Shown in pieces: positions 25,963-34,377 of a stretch of 43,817 nucleotides of DNA. Made by a program: the position numbers and the translations under genes. Source of the stretch: Methylobacter sp. (GTDB taxonomy: Bacteria; Pseudomonadota; Gammaproteobacteria; Methylococcales; Methylomonadaceae). The notes under the pieces were generated by a model. That model saw only the letters and a program-made list of their open reading frames with translations, had not been told where the DNA came from and did not search any database. The stretch spans positions 43,218 through 87,034 of the forward strand of contig JAPLRU010000062.1 in assembly GCA_026399025.1 (NCBI GenBank). The letters are read 5' to 3'. Each line of letters starts with the position of its first letter. The stretch's first letter is position 1.

Positions 25963-26772
25963 ATGTTATTAAAAACAGGTTCAACAGGCGATCAGGTTAA
26001 ACAGCTGCAAACCCGCTTGGGTTTAAGCGCCGACGGCATTTTCGGTTCAGCCACCGAAGCCGCCGTAAAAGCTTGGCAGGCGCAAAACGGCCTGAGCGCG
26101 GACGGCATTGTCGGCGACGCCACTTGGGCAAAACTGTTTCCGGCGACGTCAACCACGGATAATTCAAACGAAAATTCGACCGGCTCGCTACAGGCGCTTA
26201 AAGGTCACCTTCCCGATGCCGTCATCGCTCAGATACCCACTATCGCCGCCCTAACCAACGCCTTAAGATTGGCTCATTTTTTAGCGCAATGCGCTCATGA
26301 GAGCGCCAATTTTACGGTGGTTTATGAAAACCTGAATTATTCGGCCGAGGGTTTGACAGCCACTTTTCCAAGCTATTTTCCCGACCCGTTAAATCAAACT
26401 TATGCGCGCAATCCGGCCAAAATCGGCGCAAGGGTCTATGCCGACAGAATGGGTAACGGCGATGAAGCCGGCGGCGACGGCTACACCTTCAGAGGACGCG
26501 GTTATATTCAATTAACCGGCAAATCGAATTATTCAAGTTTCGGCAACTTTATCGGCGCCGACACCGTTGCCAACCCCGATTTAGTAGCCACCCACTATCC
26601 GCTGGCTTCCGCCGGTTTTTTCTTTGATACCAATAAAATATGGACGCTGTGCGACGGCGGTTCAAGCGATGCGGTGATAACCGCCGTGACCAAGAAAGTA
26701 AATGGCGGAACCAACGGTTTGGCCGATCGTACTCAGCTTTTTAATCAGTATTACGCGTTATTGACGCAATAA
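25963..26772 (+). CDS. Endolysin-like protein: peptidoglycan-binding plus GH19 lysozyme/chitinase domain
   Basis: Cell-wall-cleaving enzyme of 269 residues. Residues 1-60 form a PG_binding_1 domain (SADGIFGSATEAAVKAWQAQ, repeated in part as SADGIVGDATW). Residues ~80-269 are a glycoside hydrolase family 19 domain: AHESANF gives the catalytic Glu113, and VYADRMGNGDEAGGDGYTFR and GRGYIQLTGKSNY are the substrate-cleft phrases usual in phage endolysins. There is no signal peptide and no holin or spanin next to it. It may be a domesticated phage lysin or the lysozyme of a contact-dependent system encoded elsewhere. AGGAAAG precedes the ATG. Confidence 0.9.
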   Translation: MLLKTGSTGDQVKQLQTRLGLSADGIFGSATEAAVKAWQAQNGLSADGIVGDATWAKLFPATSTTDNSNENSTGSLQALKGHLPDAVIAQIPTIAALTNALRLAHFLAQCAHESANFTVVYENLNYSAEGLTATFPSYFPDPLNQTYARNPAKIGARVYADRMGNGDEAGGDGYTFRGRGYIQLTGKSNYSSFGNFIGADTVANPDLVATHYPLASAGFFFDTNKIWTLCDGGSSDAVITAVTKKVNGGTNGLADRTQLFNQYYALLTQ

Positions 26773-26819
26773 ATTTTGCAACGCCCAGCCCCATCGTTAA
26801 CGATTATCCCGGAGTGAAA

Positions 26820-27146
26820 ATGATTAAATATGCCCTGTTGGTCTTGTTTATTATGTCACCCAGCCTTGCCTTCGCTGAACCGGTTCATCATTGCTCGACG
26901 GATGCCGTTATTCAAGCCAAAAAGCTGCTGGATTTTCACTTCGGTTTGGACGACAGAACCGAAATCGATCCGCATGTAGCAGTGCTTAAGCCGATAAAGA
27001 ACCCGGCCGGAAAAGGCCGATTCGATGTACTGGAAGTTTATGGCCACATCTACAAAGGCACTTATCGGATGCATTTTATTTATGCACCAACAGCCGGCCA
27101 ATGCCTGTTGGTCGGCCAGGAAATCCTGGAAATGACTAATTTGTAG
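26820..27146 (+). CDS. Small exported protein, function unknown
   Basis: Protein of 108 residues. The ATG at 26820 is preferred to the in-frame GTG six bases earlier because GGAG (26811-26814) is then correctly spaced. A signal peptide (MIKYALLVLFIMSPSLAFAE, cleaved near AFA-E) leaves a mature domain of about 90 residues with two Cys (HHCSTD; GQCLLV) that could form a disulfide. The phrase HFGLDDRTEIDPHVAVLKPI leads into a beta-rich part. It follows the lysozyme gene by 47 bp and might be its periplasmic partner or immunity protein. That is only a positional guess. Confidence 0.75.
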   Translation: MIKYALLVLFIMSPSLAFAEPVHHCSTDAVIQAKKLLDFHFGLDDRTEIDPHVAVLKPIKNPAGKGRFDVLEVYGHIYKGTYRMHFIYAPTAGQCLLVGQEILEMTNL

Positions 27147-27318
27147 GATTCCTCTATCCGTTTCTGATTTGAACGTATCTGGGGCATGAAAGTAGGCTGA
27201 AAGCCGTTCCAACAAGTCCGCTAAAGGCTTAGTCCCTTGTATATCGGATAATAAAAAAACAGTTAACAAATTGCTCAACCCCATAATCCCTAAAACATAC
27301 AATAAAGAGGTCGGAAAA

Positions 27319-27699
27319 ATGTCAAAAATACCCGCATCCATTGCATTAACGCTTACCACGCTATTTTCAGTCAACACGCCCACCGCTTTTGCCCAAGAGC
27401 AAACAAATCTAAATAGAAGCGTGCTCTTGGAAAAAAAGCTGGAACTTCCCAGCCCGAACATTAACGCCAAAATGATACGGGTCGTGTTTCCGTCGGCCTT
27501 CAAAACGCCGTGGCACAGCCATGAAGGGCCGGGGCCGCGTTATGTGGTCAAGGGGCAATTGAAAGTCACCGAAGGCGGCAATACCAACACCTACTCCGCC
27601 GGTCAAGCTTTTTGGGAAAGCGGCGAGCTGATGGCGGTGGAAAACGTCGGTAGCGATGCGGCGGAAGTAATTATTTTTGAATTAGCGCCGGTCAAGTAA
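27319..27699 (+). CDS. Exported cupin-domain protein
   Basis: Small periplasmic beta-barrel of 126 residues. The ATG at 27319 follows GAGG and yields a signal peptide (ISKIPASIALTLTTLFSV region, cleaved near AFA-QEQ). A TTG start 48 bases earlier is unlikely. The cupin core is seen in TPWHSHEGPGPRYVVKGQLK, with two His as metal ligands, and in the second motif YSAGQAFWESGELMAVENVG. Ligand and reaction are unknown. Cupins of this short exported kind are often annotated only by fold. Confidence 0.82.
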   Translation: MSKIPASIALTLTTLFSVNTPTAFAQEQTNLNRSVLLEKKLELPSPNINAKMIRVVFPSAFKTPWHSHEGPGPRYVVKGQLKVTEGGNTNTYSAGQAFWESGELMAVENVGSDAAEVIIFELAPVK

Positions 27700-27855
27700 A
27701 TCATCGAAAACCGTCATCCGCGTTCTATTTGGTTTGACCAACACTACGATAAGTTGCAAGGGCGCCGACCGGTCGCCCTTGCACAATGCATGAGTAATTT
27801 AATATCCGATCCTAAGCCTATTTATGCTTTTCTTTACGTTACCGGAGTTAAATGG

Positions 27856-28761
27856 ATGCGCATCTATCTGGCCTACATCAGCGTTATTTTACTTTGGGCG
27901 ACCACGCCGCTGGCGATCAAATGGAGCGCCGAAGGGCCTGGATTTTTGTTCGCGGCCGCCGGTCGAATGGCGATTGGAACCTTATGCCTATTATTAGTGC
28001 TGGGTCTTTTCAAGCAGCGTTTACTTTGGCATCGCAAAGCGCTACTGACTTACCTGGCCGTCTCCGTGCAAATTTACGGCTCCATGCTGGCGGTGTATTG
28101 GGCGGCACAGTTTATCCCCTCCGGTTGGGTTTCAGTAATCTTTGGACTGTTGCCGCTAATGACGGCCTTATTGTCGGCGCTCTGGTTAAAAGAACGCAGC
28201 CTGACTCCCGGCAAGCTGCTGGCTTACGGCTTGGGCATCGCCGGCGTATGGACGCTGTTCGGTTCGGCATTGCAATTGGGTCATAACGCGGCGCTGGGCA
28301 TCATCGGCGTACTGATATCGACTTTTTTGCAAGCGGTGAGCACCGTGTGGGTCAAGCGCATCAATGCTAAAATACCGGCTTTATCTCAAGTCACCGGCGG
28401 TTTGCTGCTGTCCCTGCCGATGTATCTGCTAACTTGGGCAACGTTTGACGGTCATTGGCCGACCGAAATGTCATCTATCAGTTTGGCCTCTATGGTCTAT
28501 TTGGGTGTAATCGCCACCACGGTCGGCTTTGTGCTTTATTATTACTTGCTGATCAAACAGAGCGCCACCAAGGTCGCGCTGGTTACTTTAGTTTCGCCGG
28601 TAATGGCTCTGCTGTTAGGCCATGCCGTTAATCATGAAGCGCTGACCGTCAATATAATAAGCGGTACGCTTTTAATACTGGGGGCATTGCTGATGCACGA
28701 GCTTTTTGATCGCTTAAACCGTGCAAAGCGGACCAAACCGCCCGACAATTTGCCGGAGTAA
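27856..28761 (+). CDS. EamA-family (DMT) transporter
   Basis: Inner-membrane drug/metabolite transporter of 301 residues with ten predicted helices arranged as two EamA repeats. CGGAG lies 8 nt before the ATG at 27856. Longer in-frame starts (TTG 27754, ATG 27790) lack such a site and would precede the first helix with unlikely sequence. Characteristic phrases are ILLWATTPLAIKWSAEG (helix 1) and YYYLLIKQSATKVALVTLVS plus PVMALLLG (the last repeat). Probably a metabolite exporter; substrate unknown. Confidence 0.88.
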   Translation: MRIYLAYISVILLWATTPLAIKWSAEGPGFLFAAAGRMAIGTLCLLLVLGLFKQRLLWHRKALLTYLAVSVQIYGSMLAVYWAAQFIPSGWVSVIFGLLPLMTALLSALWLKERSLTPGKLLAYGLGIAGVWTLFGSALQLGHNAALGIIGVLISTFLQAVSTVWVKRINAKIPALSQVTGGLLLSLPMYLLTWATFDGHWPTEMSSISLASMVYLGVIATTVGFVLYYYLLIKQSATKVALVTLVSPVMALLLGHAVNHEALTVNIISGTLLILGALLMHELFDRLNRAKRTKPPDNLPE

Positions 28762-28985
28762 ATACCTGCTTTTCGGATTAAGCAACTGACCTATGACGCT
28801 TGCAAAAAACATCAAGCGATGCAGGCGATTACTTTCGGATGAAGCCTTAGCTGTTGACTGATAGGGAAAAAACCTAACTTCAGCCGGTCATTTTTAAATA
28901 CAGGTCATTGAATTGACTAACGAATACTGTCATACTTCCCCGCCATTCACCGGCACCTTTATTTTTAGAGAGATTTGTTAAAAAT

Positions 28986-30087
28986 ATGACTACCCTGACC
29001 CCCCCCCCAACCACAGTGCCCCGTTAATTCACATAACGAATGGGATCCGCTTGAAGAAGTTATTGTCGGCAGCTTGGACAATGCCATGTTTCCCGACTGG
29101 AAAACCATTAATGAAGTCACCGTTCCTCCCGGCGAATGGGCCGAGATTGAAAAGCGCCTTGGCGGCGCAGGCATCCCCTACCCTGACGCGATGGTTGCCG
29201 CCGCCCTTAAAGACCGCGCCGAATTTATCCACATCCTGGAAGCGGAAGGCGTCAATGTCCGCCATGTTGAGCGCAGCAATTTTGCCGCGCCTTTTGCAAC
29301 GCCCGGCTGGAACGTTACTTCCGGATTTTGTGCGGCTAATCCGCGCGATCCTTTCTTAGTGATCGGCAATGAAATTATTGAAACGCCAATGGCGGATCGT
29401 GCCCGGTATTTTGAATCTTGGGCTTATCGTGCTTTATTCAAAGAATATTTCCATGCCGGCGCCAAATGGACGGCCGCGCCTAAACCGCAGCTTCTTGATG
29501 AATTGTACGACGCCAATTACACCCTGCCCACCCCGGATGAGGCAATGCGCTATATTGTGACCGATTTTGAGCCGGTCTTCGATGCCGCCGATTGCGTTCG
29601 CTGCGGCCGCGACATTTTCATGCAACTCAGCAACGTCACCAATCGTTCAGGCATGAAATGGTTGCAGCGCCATTTAGGCGACGGCTATCGTGTCCATGAA
29701 ATTCAAAACCTGTCGCCTGAAGCGATTCATATCGACACCACGTTTATGCCTTTGGCTCCCGGTAAACTATTGATCAATCCGGAATGGATCGATGTCGATA
29801 AATTACCGCCCATTTTAAAAAGTTGGGATATTTTAATCGCGCCTCCGCCGGTACCGAACAAAGACCCCTTAGGCGTTGTCAGCGAATGGATCAGCATCAA
29901 CTTTCTGATGTTGGATGAAGAACGGATTATTGTGGAAAAAGGTCAGGAACCGTTAATCAAGGCCTTGAAGGGCTGGGGATTTAAACCGATTCCCTGCTCT
30001 TTTGATTCTTATTATCCGTTTTTAGGCGCGTTTCATTGCGCCACCTTGGATGTGCGCAGACGAGGCACTTTGCAGTCTTATTTCTAA
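28986..30087 (+). pseudogene. Glycine-amidinotransferase-family gene, frame broken by a ten-C run
   Basis: The intact family transfers an amidino group from arginine to an amine, as in human AGAT (glycine to guanidinoacetate). The conserved catalytic residues are present: Asp in FDAADCVRCGRD, His in AIHIDTTFM and Cys in GAFHCATLDVRRRGTLQSY. The conserved N-terminal phrase NEWDPLEEVIVG lies upstream of the first in-frame ATG (29074), so that start is too late. The natural start is the ATG at 28986 (MTTLTPP), but the run of ten C at 28999-29008 puts it one base out of frame and it ends at TAA 29025. With nine C the frame is continuous and gives 366 residues, the family's normal size. It may be phase-variable, a recent mutation or a sequencing error. 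Confidence 0.85.
28999..29008. repeat. Homopolymer tract, ten C
   Basis: A run of ten C six codons into the amidinotransferase gene. Its length decides whether the start codon is in frame: nine C in frame, ten C out of frame. It is the longest homopolymer noticed in the window. Confidence 0.9.
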
Positions 30088-30134
30088 GCCTCGGCTCGGG
30101 TAATCCGCCATAGAGAATATTTACAAATCTTTTA

Positions 30135-30193
30135 TTCACCATGAAAGCATGAAGTGTTTTATTTTCTTCATGTTCTTCGTGCCTTCGTGGTGA
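30135..30193. repeat. CACGAAG element, copy 4 (CATGAAG variant)
   Basis: TTCACCATGAAAGCATGAAG and the inverse TTCTTCGTGCCTTCGTGGTG form a stem around a short AT-rich loop. The left arm carries CATGAA in place of CACGAAG, a decayed arm. Part of the 402-bp gap upstream of the P-type ATPase. Confidence 0.75.
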
Positions 30194-30347
30194 GCTTTTA
30201 TACTCTTTAAAAGCATTTTCACTTTATCAAATCCAACGAAAATTTAGGCTCGATTATTTGGACTTCCTTTTATAATGCCCTTGTTTTGATAAAATCCGGT
30301 TTGTATTTAAACCCGTCTTTGAATTAGAAACTTTGTAATTATTCACC

Positions 30348-30425
30348 TCCCCCCTTTGAAAAAGGGGGATTGAGGGGGATTTATTTAAAAAATCTCCCCT
30401 AACCCCTCTTTTTCAAAGAGGGGGA
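30348..30425. repeat. Large G/C-run inverted repeat
   Basis: TCCCCCCTTTGAAAAAGGGG and GATTGAGGGGGATTT pair with AAATCTCCCCTAACCCC and TCTTTTTCAAAGAGGGGGA as arms of about 35 bp with a short AT loop. A dispersed palindrome rather than a gene-specific terminator. It sits 65 bp before the P-type ATPase start. Confidence 0.8.
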
Positions 30426-30489
30426 CTGAATAGCTACGAAACTTTTAGTTCAACCCCTATTCCGAACGCGACCCATAGTGAATTAAATC

Positions 30490-32514
30490 ATGGCTCCTCT
30501 TGTCATTCTTGCTGGCAGTTTAATTGCATCAACCGGCGTTAGACTTTATCGGTCATTTAAAAAACCCGAAGAGTCATCGCCCGATGAAGCCCAAAGCCCT
30601 GAAAACAATAGCGACGAAGCCCCGGAAGCGCCGACCTCTACAGAACTTGCATTGGCTGACGCGGAGGAAAAAATCGCCTTGGACCGGGACTTTAAAATCA
30701 TATCCGCAACCTTAGGCTTGTCGGTTGCCGGCGCTTTATTTTTTCCGGCCTTGAGCGTACTCAGCGGCTTAGGCATTGCCTACGTTTCGATTCCTTTTTA
30801 TCAAAAAGCCGTTCAATCGTTAAAAAAAGGCAAAATCGATGTCTTTGTAGTCGATTCGATTGCCATTCCGGCCATGTTTCTGTCCGGTTATTATTTTGTC
30901 AGTACCTTTACTTGCTGGACTTATTGCGTAGGGCAAAAATTGGTTTTTCAAACCAAAGATCATTCCAAAAAACAACTCATCAGCGTTTTTTCGGACATAC
31001 CCAGTTCGGTATGGCTGTTAAAAGACGGCATCGAAATCGAACAAAGCATTGAAAACCTGGAAAGCGGTGATATCGTCGTGGTTAACGCCGGAGAAACCAT
31101 CGCCGTTGACGGCGCCGTGGTTGAAGGCATGGCCGCTGTCGATCAGCACATTTTGACCGGCGAATCGCAACCTGCGGAAAAAACGGTTGGCGATCATGTT
31201 TTTGCTTCAACCATTGTTTTATCCGGAAAAATTCATATTCAAGTCGAAATGTCCGGGCAAGCAACGGTAGCCGCGCAAATCGGCATCTTACTGAACAACA
31301 CTGCGGAACGTAAGCTCGGCGTCCAGACCCGCGGCGAAAGAATGGCCGACAAAGCCGCTTTGCCTACCTTGGCTTTAAGTGCGCTGGCCTTGCCGATAGT
31401 CGGCAGCAGCGGCGCTCTGGCGGTGTTGGGCAGTTTTATCGGCGCGGACATTCGTATTTTCGCCCCGATCAGCACCCTCAATTTCTTAAGAATCGCTTCG
31501 GAAAAAGGCATTTTAGTCAAAGACGGACGGGCCTTGGAAAAACTCTGTCAAGTCGATACCGTCGTTTTCGACAAAACCGGCACCTTAACCCAAGAACAGC
31601 CGCATGTCGGTCATATTTATGTATTCAACGGCTTTCATGAAGATGAAGTTCTACGTTATGCCGCCACCGCGGAATATAAACAAACCCACCCGATCGCCAA
31701 GGCTATTTTACTCGCGGCCAAACAGCGCGCTTTAGACCTCAGCCAAGTCGACAACGCCAGTTACGAATTGGGTTACGGCATTAAAGTACAGGTTGGCGAG
31801 GACGTTATTTGCGTCGGCAGCTTGCGCTTTATGGGCATGGAAAATATTCATTTATCCGATGACATTCACGACATCCTGAACCATGCCAAAGAACTGGGGC
31901 ACTCGTTGGTGCTGATCGGTTTGAACGGCCGTTTAACCGGCGCGATTGAATTGCATGCGACCATCCGCCCCGAGGTAAAAACCTTGGTTGCCGATTTACG
32001 CGCGCGCAATTTATCGTTGTATATTATTTCCGGGGACAATGAAAAACCGACGCAACAATTAGCCAAAGAAATCGGCATCGACCATTATTTTGCCGAAGTT
32101 TTACCCGAAGACAAAGCCGGTTTGATTGAAAAACTGCAAAGCGAAGGCAAAACCGTGTGTTTTGTCGGCGACGGCATTAACGATTCGATTGCGCTGAAAA
32201 GAGCCGACGTATCGATTTCGCTGACCGGGGCCTCGGCGATTGCCAAAGATACCGCGCAGATTTTATTAATGAGCGGCAATTTAAAAAATCTGGACCAGCT
32301 TTTTAATTTGGGCAATGAATTAAAATCGAATCTTAACGTCAGCATGATGGCGACCGTGGTGCCCGGCGTGATCATTGTCAGCGGCGTGTTTTTCCTGCAT
32401 GCGGGTTTGGTTTCCGCGGTGATATTTAATAATTGCGGCGTGTTCGCGGGCGTCAGTAATTCGATGCTGCCGTGGCTTAAACATCAAAAAGCGGAGACTA
32501 AAACCGAAGCCTAA
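30490..32514 (+). CDS. P1B-like P-type ATPase without the CPC motif
   Basis: ATP-driven cation pump of 674 residues. The actuator motif TGES (223-226), phosphorylation site DKTGTLT (361-367), the HP dipeptide typical of heavy-metal P1B pumps (THPIAK, 400-401) and the hinge GDGIND are all present. The ion-binding helix before the phosphorylation domain reads IGADIRIFAP (317-326). Aligned on Pro326, the usual Cys-Pro-Cys becomes Ile-Gly-Ala. There is no N-terminal HMA domain. Residues ~25-60 are instead an acidic Pro/Glu/Ser-rich tail. Two Cys lie in an early helix (TCWTYC, 142-146) and one near the end (NNCGVF). The transported ion is unclear. Confidence 0.88.
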   Translation: MAPLVILAGSLIASTGVRLYRSFKKPEESSPDEAQSPENNSDEAPEAPTSTELALADAEEKIALDRDFKIISATLGLSVAGALFFPALSVLSGLGIAYVSIPFYQKAVQSLKKGKIDVFVVDSIAIPAMFLSGYYFVSTFTCWTYCVGQKLVFQTKDHSKKQLISVFSDIPSSVWLLKDGIEIEQSIENLESGDIVVVNAGETIAVDGAVVEGMAAVDQHILTGESQPAEKTVGDHVFASTIVLSGKIHIQVEMSGQATVAAQIGILLNNTAERKLGVQTRGERMADKAALPTLALSALALPIVGSSGALAVLGSFIGADIRIFAPISTLNFLRIASEKGILVKDGRALEKLCQVDTVVFDKTGTLTQEQPHVGHIYVFNGFHEDEVLRYAATAEYKQTHPIAKAILLAAKQRALDLSQVDNASYELGYGIKVQVGEDVICVGSLRFMGMENIHLSDDIHDILNHAKELGHSLVLIGLNGRLTGAIELHATIRPEVKTLVADLRARNLSLYIISGDNEKPTQQLAKEIGIDHYFAEVLPEDKAGLIEKLQSEGKTVCFVGDGINDSIALKRADVSISLTGASAIAKDTAQILLMSGNLKNLDQLFNLGNELKSNLNVSMMATVVPGVIIVSGVFFLHAGLVSAVIFNNCGVFAGVSNSMLPWLKHQKAETKTEA

Positions 32515-32525
32515 TCAAATCGGTG

Positions 32526-32568
32526 TCGAGTAGATGGGTTCATGTTGGTGGCGTCTACTCGATCTTTT
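32526..32568 (+). terminator. Probable intrinsic terminator after the P-type ATPase
   Basis: TCGAGTAGA (32526-32534) and TCTACTCGA (32554-32562) form a 9-bp stem with a 19-nt loop, followed by TCTTTT. It separates the ATPase from the TPR-kinase operon. Confidence 0.6.
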
Positions 32569-32628
32569 AGCCATGTAAGGGAGTATTGAATTTGAATGGA
32601 ACGGATGTTTATAAAGGAATGAAATTCA

Positions 32629-33963
32629 ATGAAACCCAATAACTTACGCAAAAAACAGCGTCTGTTCAAAAAGGCAGTTAAAGAAGCCGATAAGCGCAAA
32701 AAGCAGGGTTTTTTTGAAGGTGCTGCGTTAGCTTATCTGGAGGCGGCTAAATTATTACCTCAAGATGAATTTCCAGAACATGTAGCTGCTTGCTTCAATA
32801 ATGCAGGACTTGCTTATCGCCATGCAAAAAAAAATCCGCAGGCAGAAGATTATTTGCTACAAGCCTTAGCGATTAGGGAAAAAATATTAGGCGCTGAACA
32901 TATTGATACCGCAGATAGCTTAAATAATTTAGGTAACATTTATTATGAAAAAGGTGAATTTGATAAAGCAGAGCAACATTATCAACGCGCCTTGATTATC
33001 AGGGAGAAAATATTAGGAAATAATAATCCTGATCTAGCCAGTACTTTGAATAATTTAGGCACTCTTTATGTTAAGAAAAGAATGATTGATAAAGCGGGTA
33101 TATATTATCAACGAGCTAAAGACGTTGTAGAAAAATCTTTTTTAAAACCCCATAATCCTGTTGCCGAAACAATTACTAAAAATCATCGCAATCTTCAACA
33201 AGAAATCACCCACCTAGAACGTGAAAAACTGGAAATCCACGCCGCCCTCTACCAAAGCAAAAAACTCGAATACCTGGGCCAAATGGCAACCCTAATGGCG
33301 CATAATATCAATCAACCGATTGGCGTTATCCGCATGGCAACCTCAGGCGCATTAGGCGACCTCAACGAAAACCTGTTTGATCCCGCCACCGAACTAAAGC
33401 CGCTGTTAGAAAATATCCTCAACCAAACCGAACGCTTGAACCTGATTATGGGCAATTTCAGGAACTTTGCGCGCGGCGACAGAACGGTTTTATCGGCGGT
33501 TAATTTGAACACCGTTATTGAAGATATTTATCAATTGCTGTTTGCCGCCCAATATCAGTTGGACAAAATCGAGTGTCAAAAAGGTTTTATTGAAGCGCCC
33601 ATTGCACACGCCAATGAATTGGCGATTCAAGAAATGCTGATCAGCTTGTTAAGCAATGCCAGAGCGGCGGTAAAAGACCAAGCGATTAAACAAGTCCGCA
33701 TCGGAACGTGGCAACAAAATAGCCAAGTCGGCTTCGCTGTGGAAGATAATGGCGACGGCATCACCGAGGAAAACTTACCCAAACTATTCACCCCGTTTTT
33801 AAGCTCTAAACATGAAGGCATGGGTTTAGGCTTGTATTTTTGCAGGGAAATTGTCAAAGATTTAGGTGGTTCTATCGACTATTATCCGGCCCCTTTAGGC
33901 GGCGCCGGTTTTAAAATCGCTTTACCGGCAGAGCAGGAGAACAAAAATGACTCAGCGATATAA
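32629..33963 (+). CDS. TPR-repeat histidine kinase (cytoplasmic)
   Basis: Soluble sensor kinase of 444 residues with no membrane helix. Residues ~50-175 hold three kinesin-light-chain-like TPRs (for example ADSLNNLGNIYYEKGEFDKA). A coiled coil at ~185-212 leads to the kinase core: phosphoacceptor His225 in LMAHNINQPIG, N-box Asn343 (SLLSNARAAV), G1 DNGDG (373-377) and G2 GMGLGL (397-402). The residue after the His is Asn226, where most kinases of this group have Glu. The TPR-coding half is AT-rich (19 G+C of 60 at 33001-33060) and the kinase half is not (31 of 60 at 33421-33480), suggesting a fusion. Overlaps the receiver gene by 17 nt. Confidence 0.88.
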   Translation: MKPNNLRKKQRLFKKAVKEADKRKKQGFFEGAALAYLEAAKLLPQDEFPEHVAACFNNAGLAYRHAKKNPQAEDYLLQALAIREKILGAEHIDTADSLNNLGNIYYEKGEFDKAEQHYQRALIIREKILGNNNPDLASTLNNLGTLYVKKRMIDKAGIYYQRAKDVVEKSFLKPHNPVAETITKNHRNLQQEITHLEREKLEIHAALYQSKKLEYLGQMATLMAHNINQPIGVIRMATSGALGDLNENLFDPATELKPLLENILNQTERLNLIMGNFRNFARGDRTVLSAVNLNTVIEDIYQLLFAAQYQLDKIECQKGFIEAPIAHANELAIQEMLISLLSNARAAVKDQAIKQVRIGTWQQNSQVGFAVEDNGDGITEENLPKLFTPFLSSKHEGMGLGLYFCREIVKDLGGSIDYYPAPLGGAGFKIALPAEQENKNDSAI

Positions 33964-34375
33964 TTTATTAGTCATTGACGACGAACAGTCGATTTTGGAT
34001 GAAATCAAACGCTATTTTGAAAAACGCGAATTTGCCGTTGAAACCGCATTAAGCGGCGAGGAAGGTTTGGAAAAGTTGCGCAAACAACCCTTTGATGTGG
34101 CTTTGATCGATTTATGTATGCCGCAAATGAGCGGTCTTGAGGTGATTCAAAAAATCAATGAAGAATTAATCCCCGTCAATATTGCGATTATCACAGGTCA
34201 TGGTGGCGAGAAAGAAGCCGTTGCAGCTTTAAATATGGGAGGTATTGTCCACGCATGGTTCACTAAAGGCAGTTATGATATGGCTGAGCTTTATCGGCGC
34301 GTTACCGAATTAGCGCAAGTTATTCCGAAGGAAAAATTAGATGAGTTCTTTTCACTTTTTGAATCAACGGAATAA
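33947..34375 (+). CDS. Stand-alone receiver-domain response regulator
   Basis: Single REC domain of 142 residues with no output domain. The acidic pair is Asp11-Asp12, the phosphoacceptor Asp55 (LIDLCMPQMSG), the switch Thr83 (IITGHGG) and the conserved Lys107 (WFTKGS). A short helical tail of about 20 residues follows. Overlap with the kinase gene upstream and a 2-nt gap to the PIN gene downstream make it the middle member of a tight operon. With no DNA-binding domain it must act through a partner, and the adjacent PIN protein is the obvious candidate. Confidence 0.92.
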   Translation: MTQRYNLLVIDDEQSILDEIKRYFEKREFAVETALSGEEGLEKLRKQPFDVALIDLCMPQMSGLEVIQKINEELIPVNIAIITGHGGEKEAVAALNMGGIVHAWFTKGSYDMAELYRRVTELAQVIPKEKLDEFFSLFESTE

Positions 34376-34377
34376 AG

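Noticed and set aside
26856-27503. Minus-strand open frame of 215 codons
   Set aside because: It lies antisense to two well-supported plus-strand genes with signal peptides and ribosome sites, and its translation shows no family features.
29074-30087. ATG at 29074 as the true start of the amidinotransferase
   Set aside because: It would cut off the conserved NEWDPLEEVIVG segment, which is encoded in frame just upstream, and it lacks a convincing ribosome site.
30348-30425. Large palindrome as the terminator of the amidinotransferase gene
   Set aside because: It lies 260 bp past that gene, its arms are G/C runs with AT interruptions and there is no T-run; it looks like a dispersed repeat.
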